Of a stretch of DNA of 50,733 bases, positions 17,893 through 26,318 are shown piece by piece. The stretch is from an uncultured Candidatus Saccharibacteria bacterium (GTDB lineage: Bacteria; Patescibacteriota; Saccharimonadia; Saccharimonadales; Saccharimonadaceae). Within the stretch, counting starts at the first letter, position 1. Each line of letters begins with the position of its first letter. Location: positions 1 to 50,733 of the forward strand of contig CAMPEU010000018.1 of assembly GCA_946804195.1 (NCBI GenBank), given 5' to 3'. A program made the translations under genes and the position numbers. The notes under the pieces are model-generated. The model had not been told where the DNA came from, made no database searches, and saw nothing but the letters and a program-made list of their open reading frames with translations.

Positions 17893-17945
17893 TTTATTAT
17901 AGGTAACTATAGAAACAATTCACAACGAAGAGGGTATATCCATAT

Positions 17946-18395
17946 ATGAGCAATACACAGCAAATTCCAAAACCAAAAATCAAACAGAAAATACGTCAAC
18001 TTAACGTAAAGGTAATCTTAGTAGTTATAGTTCTAACGGTTATTTCTGCTTTTGCCACGATGCAGTACCAAGAAAACCAACGCCTGAAGACGGTCGAAGG
18101 TCAGCAGGAACTTACAAAACAGCAAATAGACGATGTTAAGTCAAAAGTAGGTAAGTTAATTATTTTGCCCGACGAGGAGCCTGTGGTTGCTAGTATAGAA
18201 AACGTCAAAGAACTAAAGAAAACCCAGCCATTTTACGTAAATGTTAGTAACGGCGATTGGCTATTAGTTTTTCAGGAAAGTAAACGCGCAATTATTTACA
18301 GTCCAGAAAGGGATATTCTAGTAAACGTCGGTAGTCTTGATATTTCTTCACAGCGCGCTAGCGAAGCATCTCAAAAAACTAAGCTAGAGGAGTAG
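17946..18395 (+). CDS. Small membrane-anchored protein with coiled coil
   Basis: 149 aa, family not recognised. A basic cytoplasmic N-terminus is followed by one membrane helix (about 24-42), then a coiled-coil stretch (QRLKTVEGQQELTKQQIDDVKSK, split here by reading only) and a small C-terminal domain with strands (FYVNVSNGDWLLVF, RAIIYSP). A GAGGG ribosome binding site lies about 10 nt before the ATG. It lies 53 nt after the tail-fibre-like gene in the same orientation and is probably co-transcribed, perhaps as an accessory to its assembly or display (inference). Confidence 0.6.
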   Translation: MSNTQQIPKPKIKQKIRQLNVKVILVVIVLTVISAFATMQYQENQRLKTVEGQQELTKQQIDDVKSKVGKLIILPDEEPVVASIENVKELKKTQPFYVNVSNGDWLLVFQESKRAIIYSPERDILVNVGSLDISSQRASEASQKTKLEE

Positions 18396-18620
18396 CTAGA
18401 CGCTGAAAAGTGGAGTATTCTTTGTGTGCTTTTGGTTATTATAGCCTAAAGCTGTTACGCTAAAGTTCTCTTTTTAGGGTATACTTGATGGATTTCTAGA
18501 GATAATAACCCGTCTAGTACGCATGATCAGAGAGATTATTATATCTCACTATGGTTATGCTTAGGTAGGTCTGGTATATTTATAAGAAGTAAAGTATTCA
18601 AAAAATTGAGGGAGAATATT

Positions 18621-20708
18621 GTGGGTAGAAGGTTCGTCAACAAGCTTGTCATTTTTATTTATGTTCTTTCAGTATTAACGCAAATTCCAGTATCATCGGC
18701 CTTTGCATTTGCAGGTGGTGATGGTAGCGAAGGAAGCCCGTATCAGATAGCGACTTGTGCAGACTTCATGGACATTGAAGACGATCTTGATGCGTACTAT
18801 GTTCTGAACAATGATATAGATTGCACCAGCGACGGTAATGCAATTACCGTTGGAGTCTCTGATAACTTTTCAGGTGTGTTTGACGGCAATGAACACTCCA
18901 TAGTGATCGCCATAAATGACCCAGAAAGTAACAACGCAGCCTTATTTGCAAGCATGCTTGGTGCAATAGTAAGCGACCTTACTATTACGGGTACGATAAA
19001 CACCGATAATTCTTATGCAGGTGCATTGGCGGGCTATGTGTGGGAATCATTCCTAGAAAATATCACCTCGACCGTAACGGTCTCGCAGTACGGTGAGGCT
19101 GAAACGGCAGGTGGCGTCGTGGGCCAGTTCGGCGGCGCGGATGCAATTGCGACAAATGTCTCGAGTAGTGGCGATGTTTCCGGACTGGGACATTATATCG
19201 GAGGATTATTTGGTCGATCTGAGTGCGGAGCAGAAATATCCGACAGCTTTTCAACGGGTGATGTTACGGGTGCGGACAATGTCGGTGGAATATCTGGTTT
19301 CGATGGTTGTGAAGGCCCTGGTTCTACATTTACAAACGTGTACTCAACAGGAGATATTGATGGAGGAGACAGCGTTGGAGGAATAGTTGGCTACGGTTGG
19401 TCTGGGGATATCACCTTAGCATATTCAACCGGGGCAATAACAAGCGACGGTTCAGCCGGTGGAATATACGGAGCGACTAATAATAACGAGAACTTTGATA
19501 TTATAAAAAGTTATTCTACCGGCTCAGTGGTCGGTGGTGACTCCACGGGTGGTATAGCTGGTGTTTTTAACGGCGGTGGTAGCATAAGCCAAAGTTTTTC
19601 CACCGCTGATGTGACAACAACCGGTGAAAATGCGGGTGGCATAGCTGGGTTTGTTACGGGAGGCAGCAGCATAGTGGACAGTTATTCGAGGGGTCCTATA
19701 GAAGGTAATCTAAACGGGGGCATAGCAGGCATAATAGAGTGGGGCTGGACTGAAAAATCTTACTCTACCTCACTAATAGATCAGTCAGCGGAGTCATACG
19801 GTGGAGTTGTCGCTTCACTGGGTGAAGCTGGAGCAGACAATACATTCTGGGATACCGAAACCTCAGGTACGGGGATTAGTGATGGTGGCACAGGAAAGAC
19901 AACGGCAGAGATGAAAGCCATCGCAACGTTCACGACTGACCTTGGAGAAGATTCATGGGACTTTGACGAAGTGTGGGCACTAGACGCCGAGGTGAACGAC
20001 GGATATCCATGTCTTCAGTGGAACGAGGAAAATTGTGTTTCAGAAAATGCAGAGGCGGGAGATGACGACAACGATGGTATTTCATCTGCAGTTGAAGACG
20101 CCGCTCCCAATAGTGGCGATGCCAACAACGATGGAACCGCTGATTCAGAACAGGCCAATGTAGCCAGCTACGTAAACTCAGTTAAGGGCGGCTATTCAAC
20201 TCTAGCAGTTGATGAAGAATGTTCGATTGAAAACATTCAGAGTGTCAGTGAATTAGCTGATGGTGCCAAGGAAGATGTCAACTATGAATATCCCGCCGGT
20301 CTCATGGATTTTTCTATAGACTGTGGTACACCCGGCTTTGTAGCGACCATAAGTCAGTATTATTACGGAGTTGATGATGATGACTTTATTGTTCGCAAAT
20401 ACAATCCGACCACCAAGGAATATTTCACGGTAGCCGATGCGGTAATCAGCTTCACTACTATCGATGGTAATCCGGTGACACTCGCTACCTATCAAGTTAC
20501 TGACGGCGGTGAGTTAGATTTGGATGGTGAAGCAAATGGAGTCATCGTTGACCCAGCTGGACTAGCGCAGGTTGCTGTTGGCGTACCAAATACCGGCCTG
20601 GGACAAAAATCTAATTTGTTGACAATTGTTTCATCTATCATTGGACTAAGCTTAATGCTAGGTTACTGGTGGCGATACGCACATCACTCGAACTCCCCAT
20701 CCAAATAA
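18621..20708 (+). CDS. GLUG-repeat surface protein with sortase-type C-terminus
   Basis: About 695 aa from the GTG at 18621, preferred over a TTG 15 nt upstream because GGGAG sits at the right distance. A signal peptide (LVIFIYVLSVLTQIPVSSAFA) is followed by about eight GLUG-like repeats (GGIAGF/YSTGDV pattern, about 100-420), calcium-type D-rich repeats (DDDNDGISSAVED), and a choice-of-anchor-U-like domain (VRKYNPTTKEYF, GGELDLDGEANG) related to that of the giant adhesin. The tail VPNTG (20583-20597), a membrane helix and a basic end (RYAHHSNSPSK) resemble a sortase sorting signal. Probable role: sortase-attached adhesin; the sortase gene lies 500 bp downstream. Confidence 0.8.
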   Translation: MGRRFVNKLVIFIYVLSVLTQIPVSSAFAFAGGDGSEGSPYQIATCADFMDIEDDLDAYYVLNNDIDCTSDGNAITVGVSDNFSGVFDGNEHSIVIAINDPESNNAALFASMLGAIVSDLTITGTINTDNSYAGALAGYVWESFLENITSTVTVSQYGEAETAGGVVGQFGGADAIATNVSSSGDVSGLGHYIGGLFGRSECGAEISDSFSTGDVTGADNVGGISGFDGCEGPGSTFTNVYSTGDIDGGDSVGGIVGYGWSGDITLAYSTGAITSDGSAGGIYGATNNNENFDIIKSYSTGSVVGGDSTGGIAGVFNGGGSISQSFSTADVTTTGENAGGIAGFVTGGSSIVDSYSRGPIEGNLNGGIAGIIEWGWTEKSYSTSLIDQSAESYGGVVASLGEAGADNTFWDTETSGTGISDGGTGKTTAEMKAIATFTTDLGEDSWDFDEVWALDAEVNDGYPCLQWNEENCVSENAEAGDDDNDGISSAVEDAAPNSGDANNDGTADSEQANVASYVNSVKGGYSTLAVDEECSIENIQSVSELADGAKEDVNYEYPAGLMDFSIDCGTPGFVATISQYYYGVDDDDFIVRKYNPTTKEYFTVADAVISFTTIDGNPVTLATYQVTDGGELDLDGEANGVIVDPAGLAQVAVGVPNTGLGQKSNLLTIVSSIIGLSLMLGYWWRYAHHSNSPSK

Positions 20709-20785
20709 TAGGGGGTTGTGATGATTTGGCGCAAAGCAAGAAACTCAGGATATTGATATAGAAAGAGCAAAAGCGATTAGGTATT

Positions 20786-20794
20786 TGCTATAAT
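20786..20794 (+). promoter_or_regulatory. Extended -10 leaderless promoter (TGC-TATAAT)
   Basis: TGC directly precedes TATAAT (20789-20794), which ends 7 nt before the ATG at 20802. No ribosome binding site is present, so the mRNA is predicted to be leaderless. Confidence 0.65.
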
Positions 20795-20801
20795 TTAACT
20801 T

Positions 20802-21164
20802 ATGAATGCTAGTAGAAACACGTATAAAAACGTTGATGATTATATCGCTAGATCATCAGTTGATGTGCAGGATAAATTGAATCAAATCCGAGCCATTATC
20901 AAAAAAGCAGCTCCAGATGCTACTGAGGGTATTGCTTACGAAATGCCAGCATACAAAAAAAATGACAAACCCTTGGTCTATTTTGCGGCGTTTCAAAATC
21001 ACATTGGTTTTTATGCAACACCTCAAACACACGAAAGCTTTTCGTTAGAATTGGCAAAGTATAAACAAGGCAAGGGATCTGTGCAATTTCCGCTGAACCA
21101 ACCAATCCCATATGATCTTATCGAAAAAATGACGACTCACAAGGCGAACATATCAAGCAAGTGA
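20802..21164 (+). CDS. DUF1801 / YdhG-like protein
   Basis: 120 aa, full length for the family. DUF1801 signatures are visible: VDDYIA near the start, LNQIRAIIKKAAPDATEGIAYEMPAYK (split motif), LVYFAAFQNHIGFYATP, and FPLNQPIPYDLIEKM near the end. Members include the iron-chaperone-like YdhG and Fra relatives; most are of unknown function. Monocistronic, leaderless, convergent with the sortase operon. The biochemical role is not assigned. Confidence 0.8.
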   Translation: MNASRNTYKNVDDYIARSSVDVQDKLNQIRAIIKKAAPDATEGIAYEMPAYKKNDKPLVYFAAFQNHIGFYATPQTHESFSLELAKYKQGKGSVQFPLNQPIPYDLIEKMTTHKANISSK

Positions 21165-21200
21165 AGGTGACGTATGTATATGGTACATGCGTGGTGACGA

Positions 21201-21869
21201 CTATTCTACATATCGCGCAGATACTATGGTCCTCTTGTCATATGTTTGGGTGGCGTCGTCAAAGTTACCCCCGCAGGTAATTAGATGAAGCTCGCGCTCA
21301 ATCGATGGATCATCGGCATATAATGGCTCGGCTGATTTATTTACTTTGTATGCTGTGACAGAATCAACCCTGAAGCTACGCCAGGTATTATCGCCCATTT
21401 GAATACGTAGCTCGTCACCAGCCGCTAGCTCATTTAGGCGCTTAAATATACCAGGCAAATAACGACCACCGACATGACCATTGATGATACTGACGCCTTC
21501 CTCGCCGGGAGCGGGACTATTTACATACCAACCCGTGAAGTAGATGTTAGTTGGCACTGTCATAGCGTCATCGTCACCAACTCCCACTGATTGTACATAC
21601 GCATGGACATCCAGAGATGGAATCTGTATTGCGCGCGGTTGATTTGCGGGTACGCGGTATTCTTTGCTTACCTCACCAGGATCTTTTTCGCTAGGATTGT
21701 CGGAATTCACCGTCACGATTTTTTTAGGAGGAACGACATCTCCTTCATGGGTAGATAAGTAGAAATCAATCAAGCCAAAGAGAGCGATAGCAATACACGT
21801 CGCACCGACTAAGAGACCTATGACAACACCTAGGGACCGATATTTATGATGTCGTTCGTGTTTATGCAT
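21201..21869 (-). CDS. Sortase, class F/D-like
   Basis: 222 aa. One membrane helix (about 13-36) anchors it; residues about 80-222 are the sortase barrel: IPSLDVHAYVQ, NGHVGG with catalytic His132, LHLITCGG with Cys199, and YDKRTIV with Arg213, the full His/Cys/Arg set. Sortases cut LPXTG-type signals and attach proteins to the envelope. Last gene of the operon; its start overlaps the phosphatase gene by 8 nt. The likely local substrate is the GLUG protein with VPNTG; the class is judged from spacing and is less certain. Confidence 0.9.
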   Translation of the reverse strand: MHKHERHHKYRSLGVVIGLLVGATCIAIALFGLIDFYLSTHEGDVVPPKKIVTVNSDNPSEKDPGEVSKEYRVPANQPRAIQIPSLDVHAYVQSVGVGDDDAMTVPTNIYFTGWYVNSPAPGEEGVSIINGHVGGRYLPGIFKRLNELAAGDELRIQMGDNTWRSFRVDSVTAYKVNKSAEPLYADDPSIERELHLITCGGNFDDATQTYDKRTIVSARYVE

Positions 21870-22635
21870 CAGGATAGGACCGATCTTTTTTATTATATTT
21901 ATTATTTTTTAAATCTATCCATTTTGTAGCATCACGCACGGCTTTTGCTTGGCTGCACGGATCGATTGACCTTTTCCACCGCAAGTCTTTATCTATCATG
22001 CCATCGTGAGGACTCACATTGCTATAGTGGAGGATGTGCCCATTTCCAATAAAATCTGTGTTAATTTGTTCGACCTCGTCCAATTTCAGTCCATCAATCG
22101 ACAGATGAATTGCCCACATGACATCCCGATGAGTCATTATCAATACATTGTCAAAGTTTTCATTGATTTCTTGCACCAAGTCTGTAAGTCTGGAAGATAC
22201 TTTTAGGAGTGATTCTCCACCTGGCGGTGTCCAGTGAAAGGGATATTGCAACATTTGTTGATAGCTTTCAGGAAATAATTCCCGGTGCTTTTGTTTTGTC
22301 ATGCCCTGGATATTTCCGCGATCACGCTCGGCGATACGCGGTTCGTTGTCCCAGGTTGTCGCAATGCCGAGGGAGTCAGCTGACTGTTGTGTTCTAATGA
22401 GGGGTGAGGTTAGATAGGCGTCAAAGTTATCTATATCGTAGGATTGCAATATAAACTTCGCTATCCAGGCGCCGGCCGCTTGTGACTGTTCGTGCCCCAG
22501 CTTTGTTTGCTCCTCGTCTACAGGATGCTTATCAGACCTGGGGTAACTTGGGCCTAATGCACGTCTGACGTCACCTTCGCTTTCACCGTGGCGTACAAAA
22601 ACAACATGTTTTGGTTTGAGGCCTTCTGTTTTCAT
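21862..22635 (-). CDS. Histidine phosphatase family protein
   Basis: 257 aa. The VFVRHGESEGD motif near residue 15 holds the phosphorylated His of the phosphoglycerate mutase/histidine phosphatase superfamily; DAYLTSPLIRTQQSA and VLIMTHRDVMW give the remaining Arg/His pocket residues. Substrate not determinable from sequence. The operon contains cobalamin-linked genes, and alpha-ribazole phosphatases (CobC) are in this superfamily, but the CobC role is only a possibility. Starts immediately after the MFS gene stop. Confidence 0.85.
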   Translation of the reverse strand: MKTEGLKPKHVVFVRHGESEGDVRRALGPSYPRSDKHPVDEEQTKLGHEQSQAAGAWIAKFILQSYDIDNFDAYLTSPLIRTQQSADSLGIATTWDNEPRIAERDRGNIQGMTKQKHRELFPESYQQMLQYPFHWTPPGGESLLKVSSRLTDLVQEINENFDNVLIMTHRDVMWAIHLSIDGLKLDEVEQINTDFIGNGHILHYSNVSPHDGMIDKDLRWKRSIDPCSQAKAVRDATKWIDLKNNKYNKKDRSYPDA

Positions 22636-23838
22636 CTACACCCCACGATAAAGGACCTTATCTTTGAAACGATAATGGACGTAAGCAAAAACACAGAGTG
22701 CACTCACAGACAACAGAATGAGCGCGATTGCATATGAATGAGTTGTCTGGTAGGTGATACCAAGAACGAGGGGTGGAAAGAAGCCTCCTAGCCCTCCGGC
22801 GGCACCAACGATACCTGCGACACTGCCCATTATCTTTGCATCAGTTAGTTTTCCAACGAGTGCAAAAACGGCACCATTGGAGCATCCAAGCGTGAAAGCG
22901 AGCGACAGATATGCGACTGTTGTTTGCAGGGCAAGTGTTGGTTCAAAGGCAACAAAACAGGCCAAGGCCGATGTGACGAGGAGGGATATTTTTATGACTC
23001 GCTTGGCGCCAATCGTATCAGCGAGCCAACCACCAAATGGGCGCGCAATTGTTGCTAGGAGCACGAACCCAGCGGCACGGGTAGCTGCATCGGTTAGTGA
23101 TAAGTCGTAGGATATTGCTAATAGGACCGGCAAATAGACACCGAAGGCGACAAAAGCACCAAAGGTTATGGCATATATAGCAGATAGGTCCCAGGTCGCA
23201 CGAAACTGCGCGGCCTTTTTCAAAAGAATTAGCGCCGAGTTTTTTGATGGTTGCCAGCCGGGTGCGTTTTTACCAATTAGAGCAAATAGTATGGCCATAA
23301 TAACGAGCAATATGCCGACTAGTATGAATGTTTGGTCTTTGCCAATTGTGTCTGCCAGGCGCGGAGTTGCAAACCCCGACAGAGCCGTACCTGCATTACC
23401 CATACTATATAGACCAAGGACCAAACCTCTTCGCTTTGGCGAGAACCACGCGCTGAGATAGGGGATACCAATGACGAATGAAGCACCACCGATACCTAAC
23501 AGTAACGCAACCAATAATAAATACTGGTACGTGTCAGCAAACACAAGACCAAAGACTGGCAGGGCAGTCATTAGGCACGTTGCTATGAATGCCGCACGTC
23601 CCCCGATTTTATCGATAATCATACCGAGCGGTATTCTACCGATTGATCCAATGATGACAGGAACGGCCAAGAGTAAAGCGAGCCATATAGGACCAAGGGT
23701 TAATTCATCGGCATATTTCGTGCCTAGCGGACTGAGTAACGACCATGCCCAAAAATTTATAATTAACGCAGATGTTGCGAGGGCGAGAGCAATATATTTG
23801 TCAGAATTGCTACTGGGTTTTTGGTCTCGTTTCGCCAT
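22636..23838 (-). CDS. MFS transporter, NarK/NNP-like
   Basis: 400 aa with about 12 membrane helices. The start NFWAWSLLSPLGTKYA, GSIGRIPLGMIIDKIGGR between helices 2 and 3, GNAGTALSGF in helix 5 and GAAGGLGGFFPPLVLG in helix 11 match the nitrate/nitrite porter (NNP) pattern. Substrate is inferred; nitrate, nitrite or another anion is possible. It lies 11 nt after the molybdenum-enzyme gene, with an AGGATTCC-type ribosome binding site in the gap. No nitrate reductase catalytic subunit is in the window. Confidence 0.8.
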   Translation of the reverse strand: MAKRDQKPSSNSDKYIALALATSALIINFWAWSLLSPLGTKYADELTLGPIWLALLLAVPVIIGSIGRIPLGMIIDKIGGRAAFIATCLMTALPVFGLVFADTYQYLLLVALLLGIGGASFVIGIPYLSAWFSPKRRGLVLGLYSMGNAGTALSGFATPRLADTIGKDQTFILVGILLVIMAILFALIGKNAPGWQPSKNSALILLKKAAQFRATWDLSAIYAITFGAFVAFGVYLPVLLAISYDLSLTDAATRAAGFVLLATIARPFGGWLADTIGAKRVIKISLLVTSALACFVAFEPTLALQTTVAYLSLAFTLGCSNGAVFALVGKLTDAKIMGSVAGIVGAAGGLGGFFPPLVLGITYQTTHSYAIALILLSVSALCVFAYVHYRFKDKVLYRGV

Positions 23839-23849
23839 CAGGAATCCTG

Positions 23850-25319
23850 CTAGATTGATGCTTCCCAGTCAAAGAAGACTACGTCCTCACGATATCCACC
23901 TCGACCTTGGCCAATGTGTTTGTAGCTGTCCGCAAATTCGATAGATTTAATATATTTAGCCATTTTATAGCCGTACTTTTTTTCGCATCTTAGTCGAATA
24001 GGCGCACCATGTTCAATTGGCAGGGGCTTGTTGTTCATTTCATAGGCCAAGATAGTCTGATCATCATACATATCACTCACGCGAAGCCCCTCATAAAACT
24101 CTCGGCCTTCTTCGTCAATATCGTAACAGTGAAATAGGACATACTTTGCTGATTTGTGAGGTTTGCATAGTTCTAAGATGTCGCGCATAGGTAGTCCGCC
24201 CCATTCGGCAATTGCAGTCCATCCCTGAATACAATTATGCTTGGTGATCTGATCTTGTTTACGTAGGTCTTTGATATCTTGCAGAGACATTTCGAGTGGT
24301 TTATCGACTTTTCCGTAAACTTTTAGTTTCCAATCTTTGAAATTGTTTGCTTTTAATTTTTCGTATTCTTCTGATTTTGGAGGGTATCCATTAACGCGGA
24401 AAAACGGTGATATATCCTTTTTTGTGTAGTGTTGGTTGGACTTCATTCGGCCAAATAATAATCGTACAACAGGCGTATACAATTTTGTCAGTATTCTTTG
24501 CGCGCGAGCTTGGTCTCCGAGCGTAAAAAACGAAACCCATACATTGAACGCAACCAGTAAAATAAGCACCATGAGAAAGATTGTGAGTGCGAGCGCAAAA
24601 TCTACTTCAGTGCTACCTAATGTAACTCGCTTTATACTATCGTAAAAATGCAGACCAATAGACATTGTGATGTGAACTAGGATAAATAGCGAGAAGAGTA
24701 CCATTACGATAAAGTGAAGACTACGTGCAACCTGTCTACGTCCACCAAATATTTTTAGAAAACCAGGGTATTTTGCAACGAGTGCTGGTGATAGTGCGAT
24801 TCCTGTCAAAATCGCCAAAGGCGCCAGAACGAATATGACGCCTGCATAGGTTAATTGTTGCAGGGCATTGTAGGTTGCTCCTTCGGCAGGAATATTCAAG
24901 GTGAGGTAACTGTACATCATATCGAAAGCTTTTGGAAAAACGCTCCAGTCGGTTGGTATCAAGCGTTGCCATTCCCCACTTGTAAACAGGTAGCCTAGAT
25001 AGATAATACCGGTGGTTACCCATGTTATTGCGGTTACAAAATGCCAATGCCTCGCCGAGCCAAGATTGTGCGTGCCGCCGGGTAGGGCTAATTTACCTGG
25101 ATCTTCTGCTTCATCTAGCGAAGTCCATAGTTTGTCCTTTGGCATAATCTTTTTACCAAAACGGAGCCAGTGGTTATCATCGGTCGTATGATCAGTCCAA
25201 TAGAGCTTTGGGTGATCAAAGAGAATTTGGATACCACTACGAATGAGTAATACTAAACAAAAGAGGTTGATTAGATGTAGGATTACGATAATGATGGGTA
25301 GAATTAACGCTTCATTCAT
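23850..25319 (-). CDS. Cytochrome b561-molybdopterin oxidoreductase fusion
   Basis: 489 aa. The N-terminal half (about 1-290) is a four- to six-helix cytochrome b561-like membrane part with His residues in HLINLF, HWHFVTAI, LHFIVM and HITMSIGLHF as haem ligand candidates. The C-terminal half (about 310-489) is a sulfite-oxidase/YedY-type molybdopterin domain: HNCIQGW with Mo-ligand Cys363, EWGGLPMRDILEL, LPIEHGAPIRL and KYGYKMAKYIKSIEF. This resembles MsrP-MsrQ fused in one chain. Likely a membrane-bound reductase fed by quinol; substrate unknown. No molybdopterin synthesis genes are in this window. Overlaps its upstream neighbour by 4 nt. Confidence 0.85.
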   Translation of the reverse strand: MNEALILPIIIVILHLINLFCLVLLIRSGIQILFDHPKLYWTDHTTDDNHWLRFGKKIMPKDKLWTSLDEAEDPGKLALPGGTHNLGSARHWHFVTAITWVTTGIIYLGYLFTSGEWQRLIPTDWSVFPKAFDMMYSYLTLNIPAEGATYNALQQLTYAGVIFVLAPLAILTGIALSPALVAKYPGFLKIFGGRRQVARSLHFIVMVLFSLFILVHITMSIGLHFYDSIKRVTLGSTEVDFALALTIFLMVLILLVAFNVWVSFFTLGDQARAQRILTKLYTPVVRLLFGRMKSNQHYTKKDISPFFRVNGYPPKSEEYEKLKANNFKDWKLKVYGKVDKPLEMSLQDIKDLRKQDQITKHNCIQGWTAIAEWGGLPMRDILELCKPHKSAKYVLFHCYDIDEEGREFYEGLRVSDMYDDQTILAYEMNNKPLPIEHGAPIRLRCEKKYGYKMAKYIKSIEFADSYKHIGQGRGGYREDVVFFDWEASI

Positions 25320-25933
25320 ATACTTATATAATAACCTTTTTGATGTCTCATATAAAGAGGTTGACGACTATCGGTAGTGTTATGGCATACTGCCATTTTG
25401 AGAGTTGTTTCAACTGGTCCTGTTAGCAGGATTGCGCCGTATTCAAAAGCCGTGAGGATTAAGCTAGTAAAAATAATGTTAGACAGCATGGTATTACGTA
25501 GGAATGGTAGCGCCATAACATAGCAATCAATGAGACCAGTCAGAGTGTGACTATACATACCACTCGCCATCCAAACACCGAAATTAGAGATGACAAAAAA
25601 GAGGAGGCTGGCGCTTGCAGCGCCAAGTGGTATACGCCAGGCGAGGGGCAGGTGTTGTAGTAGGAAGCCGGCTACTGGAATAATAGCGATGGCGAGCCAT
25701 GTCCACAGAAATCCATGATACAAGCCGATGATGATATCGGACACTACCATGATAGCCAGTGGTAACCAGATCGCTCGACGACTCTGAAAAATCATACCGG
25801 ATGCGATGGCAATAGCGCCGACTGGTGCAAAGTTTGGCGGGTGTGGAATGAGCCGCCAGCCAACACCAAATAGCAGGAGTCCAATAATGAGCAGGTGATA
25901 TTTATATTTTTTTAAAGTTTTTGATATTTCCAT
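25316..25933 (-). CDS. Small integral membrane protein, DUF6580/ECF S-component-like
   Basis: 205 aa, about five to six membrane helices. The N-terminal GWRLIPHPPNFAPVGAIA is the signature of the DUF6580 family, whose layout resembles substrate-binding S-components of ECF vitamin transporters. It overlaps the DUF4430 gene by 22 nt and lies in the operon of a cobalamin-dependent enzyme, so transport of cobalamin or a precursor is a reasonable hypothesis. No ECF ATPase or T-component is in the window. The last 30 residues are hydrophilic and unusual, without a known motif. Confidence 0.65.
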   Translation of the reverse strand: MEISKTLKKYKYHLLIIGLLLFGVGWRLIPHPPNFAPVGAIAIASGMIFQSRRAIWLPLAIMVVSDIIIGLYHGFLWTWLAIAIIPVAGFLLQHLPLAWRIPLGAASASLLFFVISNFGVWMASGMYSHTLTGLIDCYVMALPFLRNTMLSNIIFTSLILTAFEYGAILLTGPVETTLKMAVCHNTTDSRQPLYMRHQKGYYISI

Positions 25934-26307
25934 TCGATTGCCTCTCCCCCGTTTTGCACGTAGCTACCAGCACCGACAGTTGCCATTGTGCCGTCGATGT
26001 AAAAGCTCCAATATTTTCCATCGATACCACTTTTGTTTCCCTCGATAGAATCAACGTACTCACCATATTCACTGTCTTTGGTGATAACGTTATCGGCTTC
26101 AAGCTTTAACTGGTCCAGTGAAGTTTCGCCAGCTTTTGCCTGGTATGTGATGACGATGCGGTGTCGTTGCTCTGGAGCATTTGTCGTGACTGGTAATTGT
26201 TCGCGGACCGGTGTTGTTTCGATAGTCCTGCTCTGCCATAGTATTCCGGCTATCACAAGAAGCATAGTGGCAAGGAACGCGAGCGTAAGGATATGTATTC
26301 GTTTCAT
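25912..26307 (-). CDS. DUF4430 (transcobalamin-like) exported protein
   Basis: 131 aa. A signal/anchor helix (about 6-24) precedes a DUF4430 domain: VITYQAKAGETSLDQLKLEAD, split here, then YVDSIEGNKSGIDGKYWSFYIDG and a VGAGSYVQNGGEAIEWKYQ ending. The WSFYIDG and GD/GE.I.W.Y features are the hallmark of this family, which shares its fold with the beta domain of intrinsic factor and transcobalamin. Placed 11 nt after the ribonucleotide reductase gene. Probable role: capture of corrinoid at the cell surface (inference from family and context). Confidence 0.75.
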   Translation of the reverse strand: MKRIHILTLAFLATMLLVIAGILWQSRTIETTPVREQLPVTTNAPEQRHRIVITYQAKAGETSLDQLKLEADNVITKDSEYGEYVDSIEGNKSGIDGKYWSFYIDGTMATVGAGSYVQNGGEAIEWKYQKL

Positions 26308-26318
26308 GAGTGTTCTTT

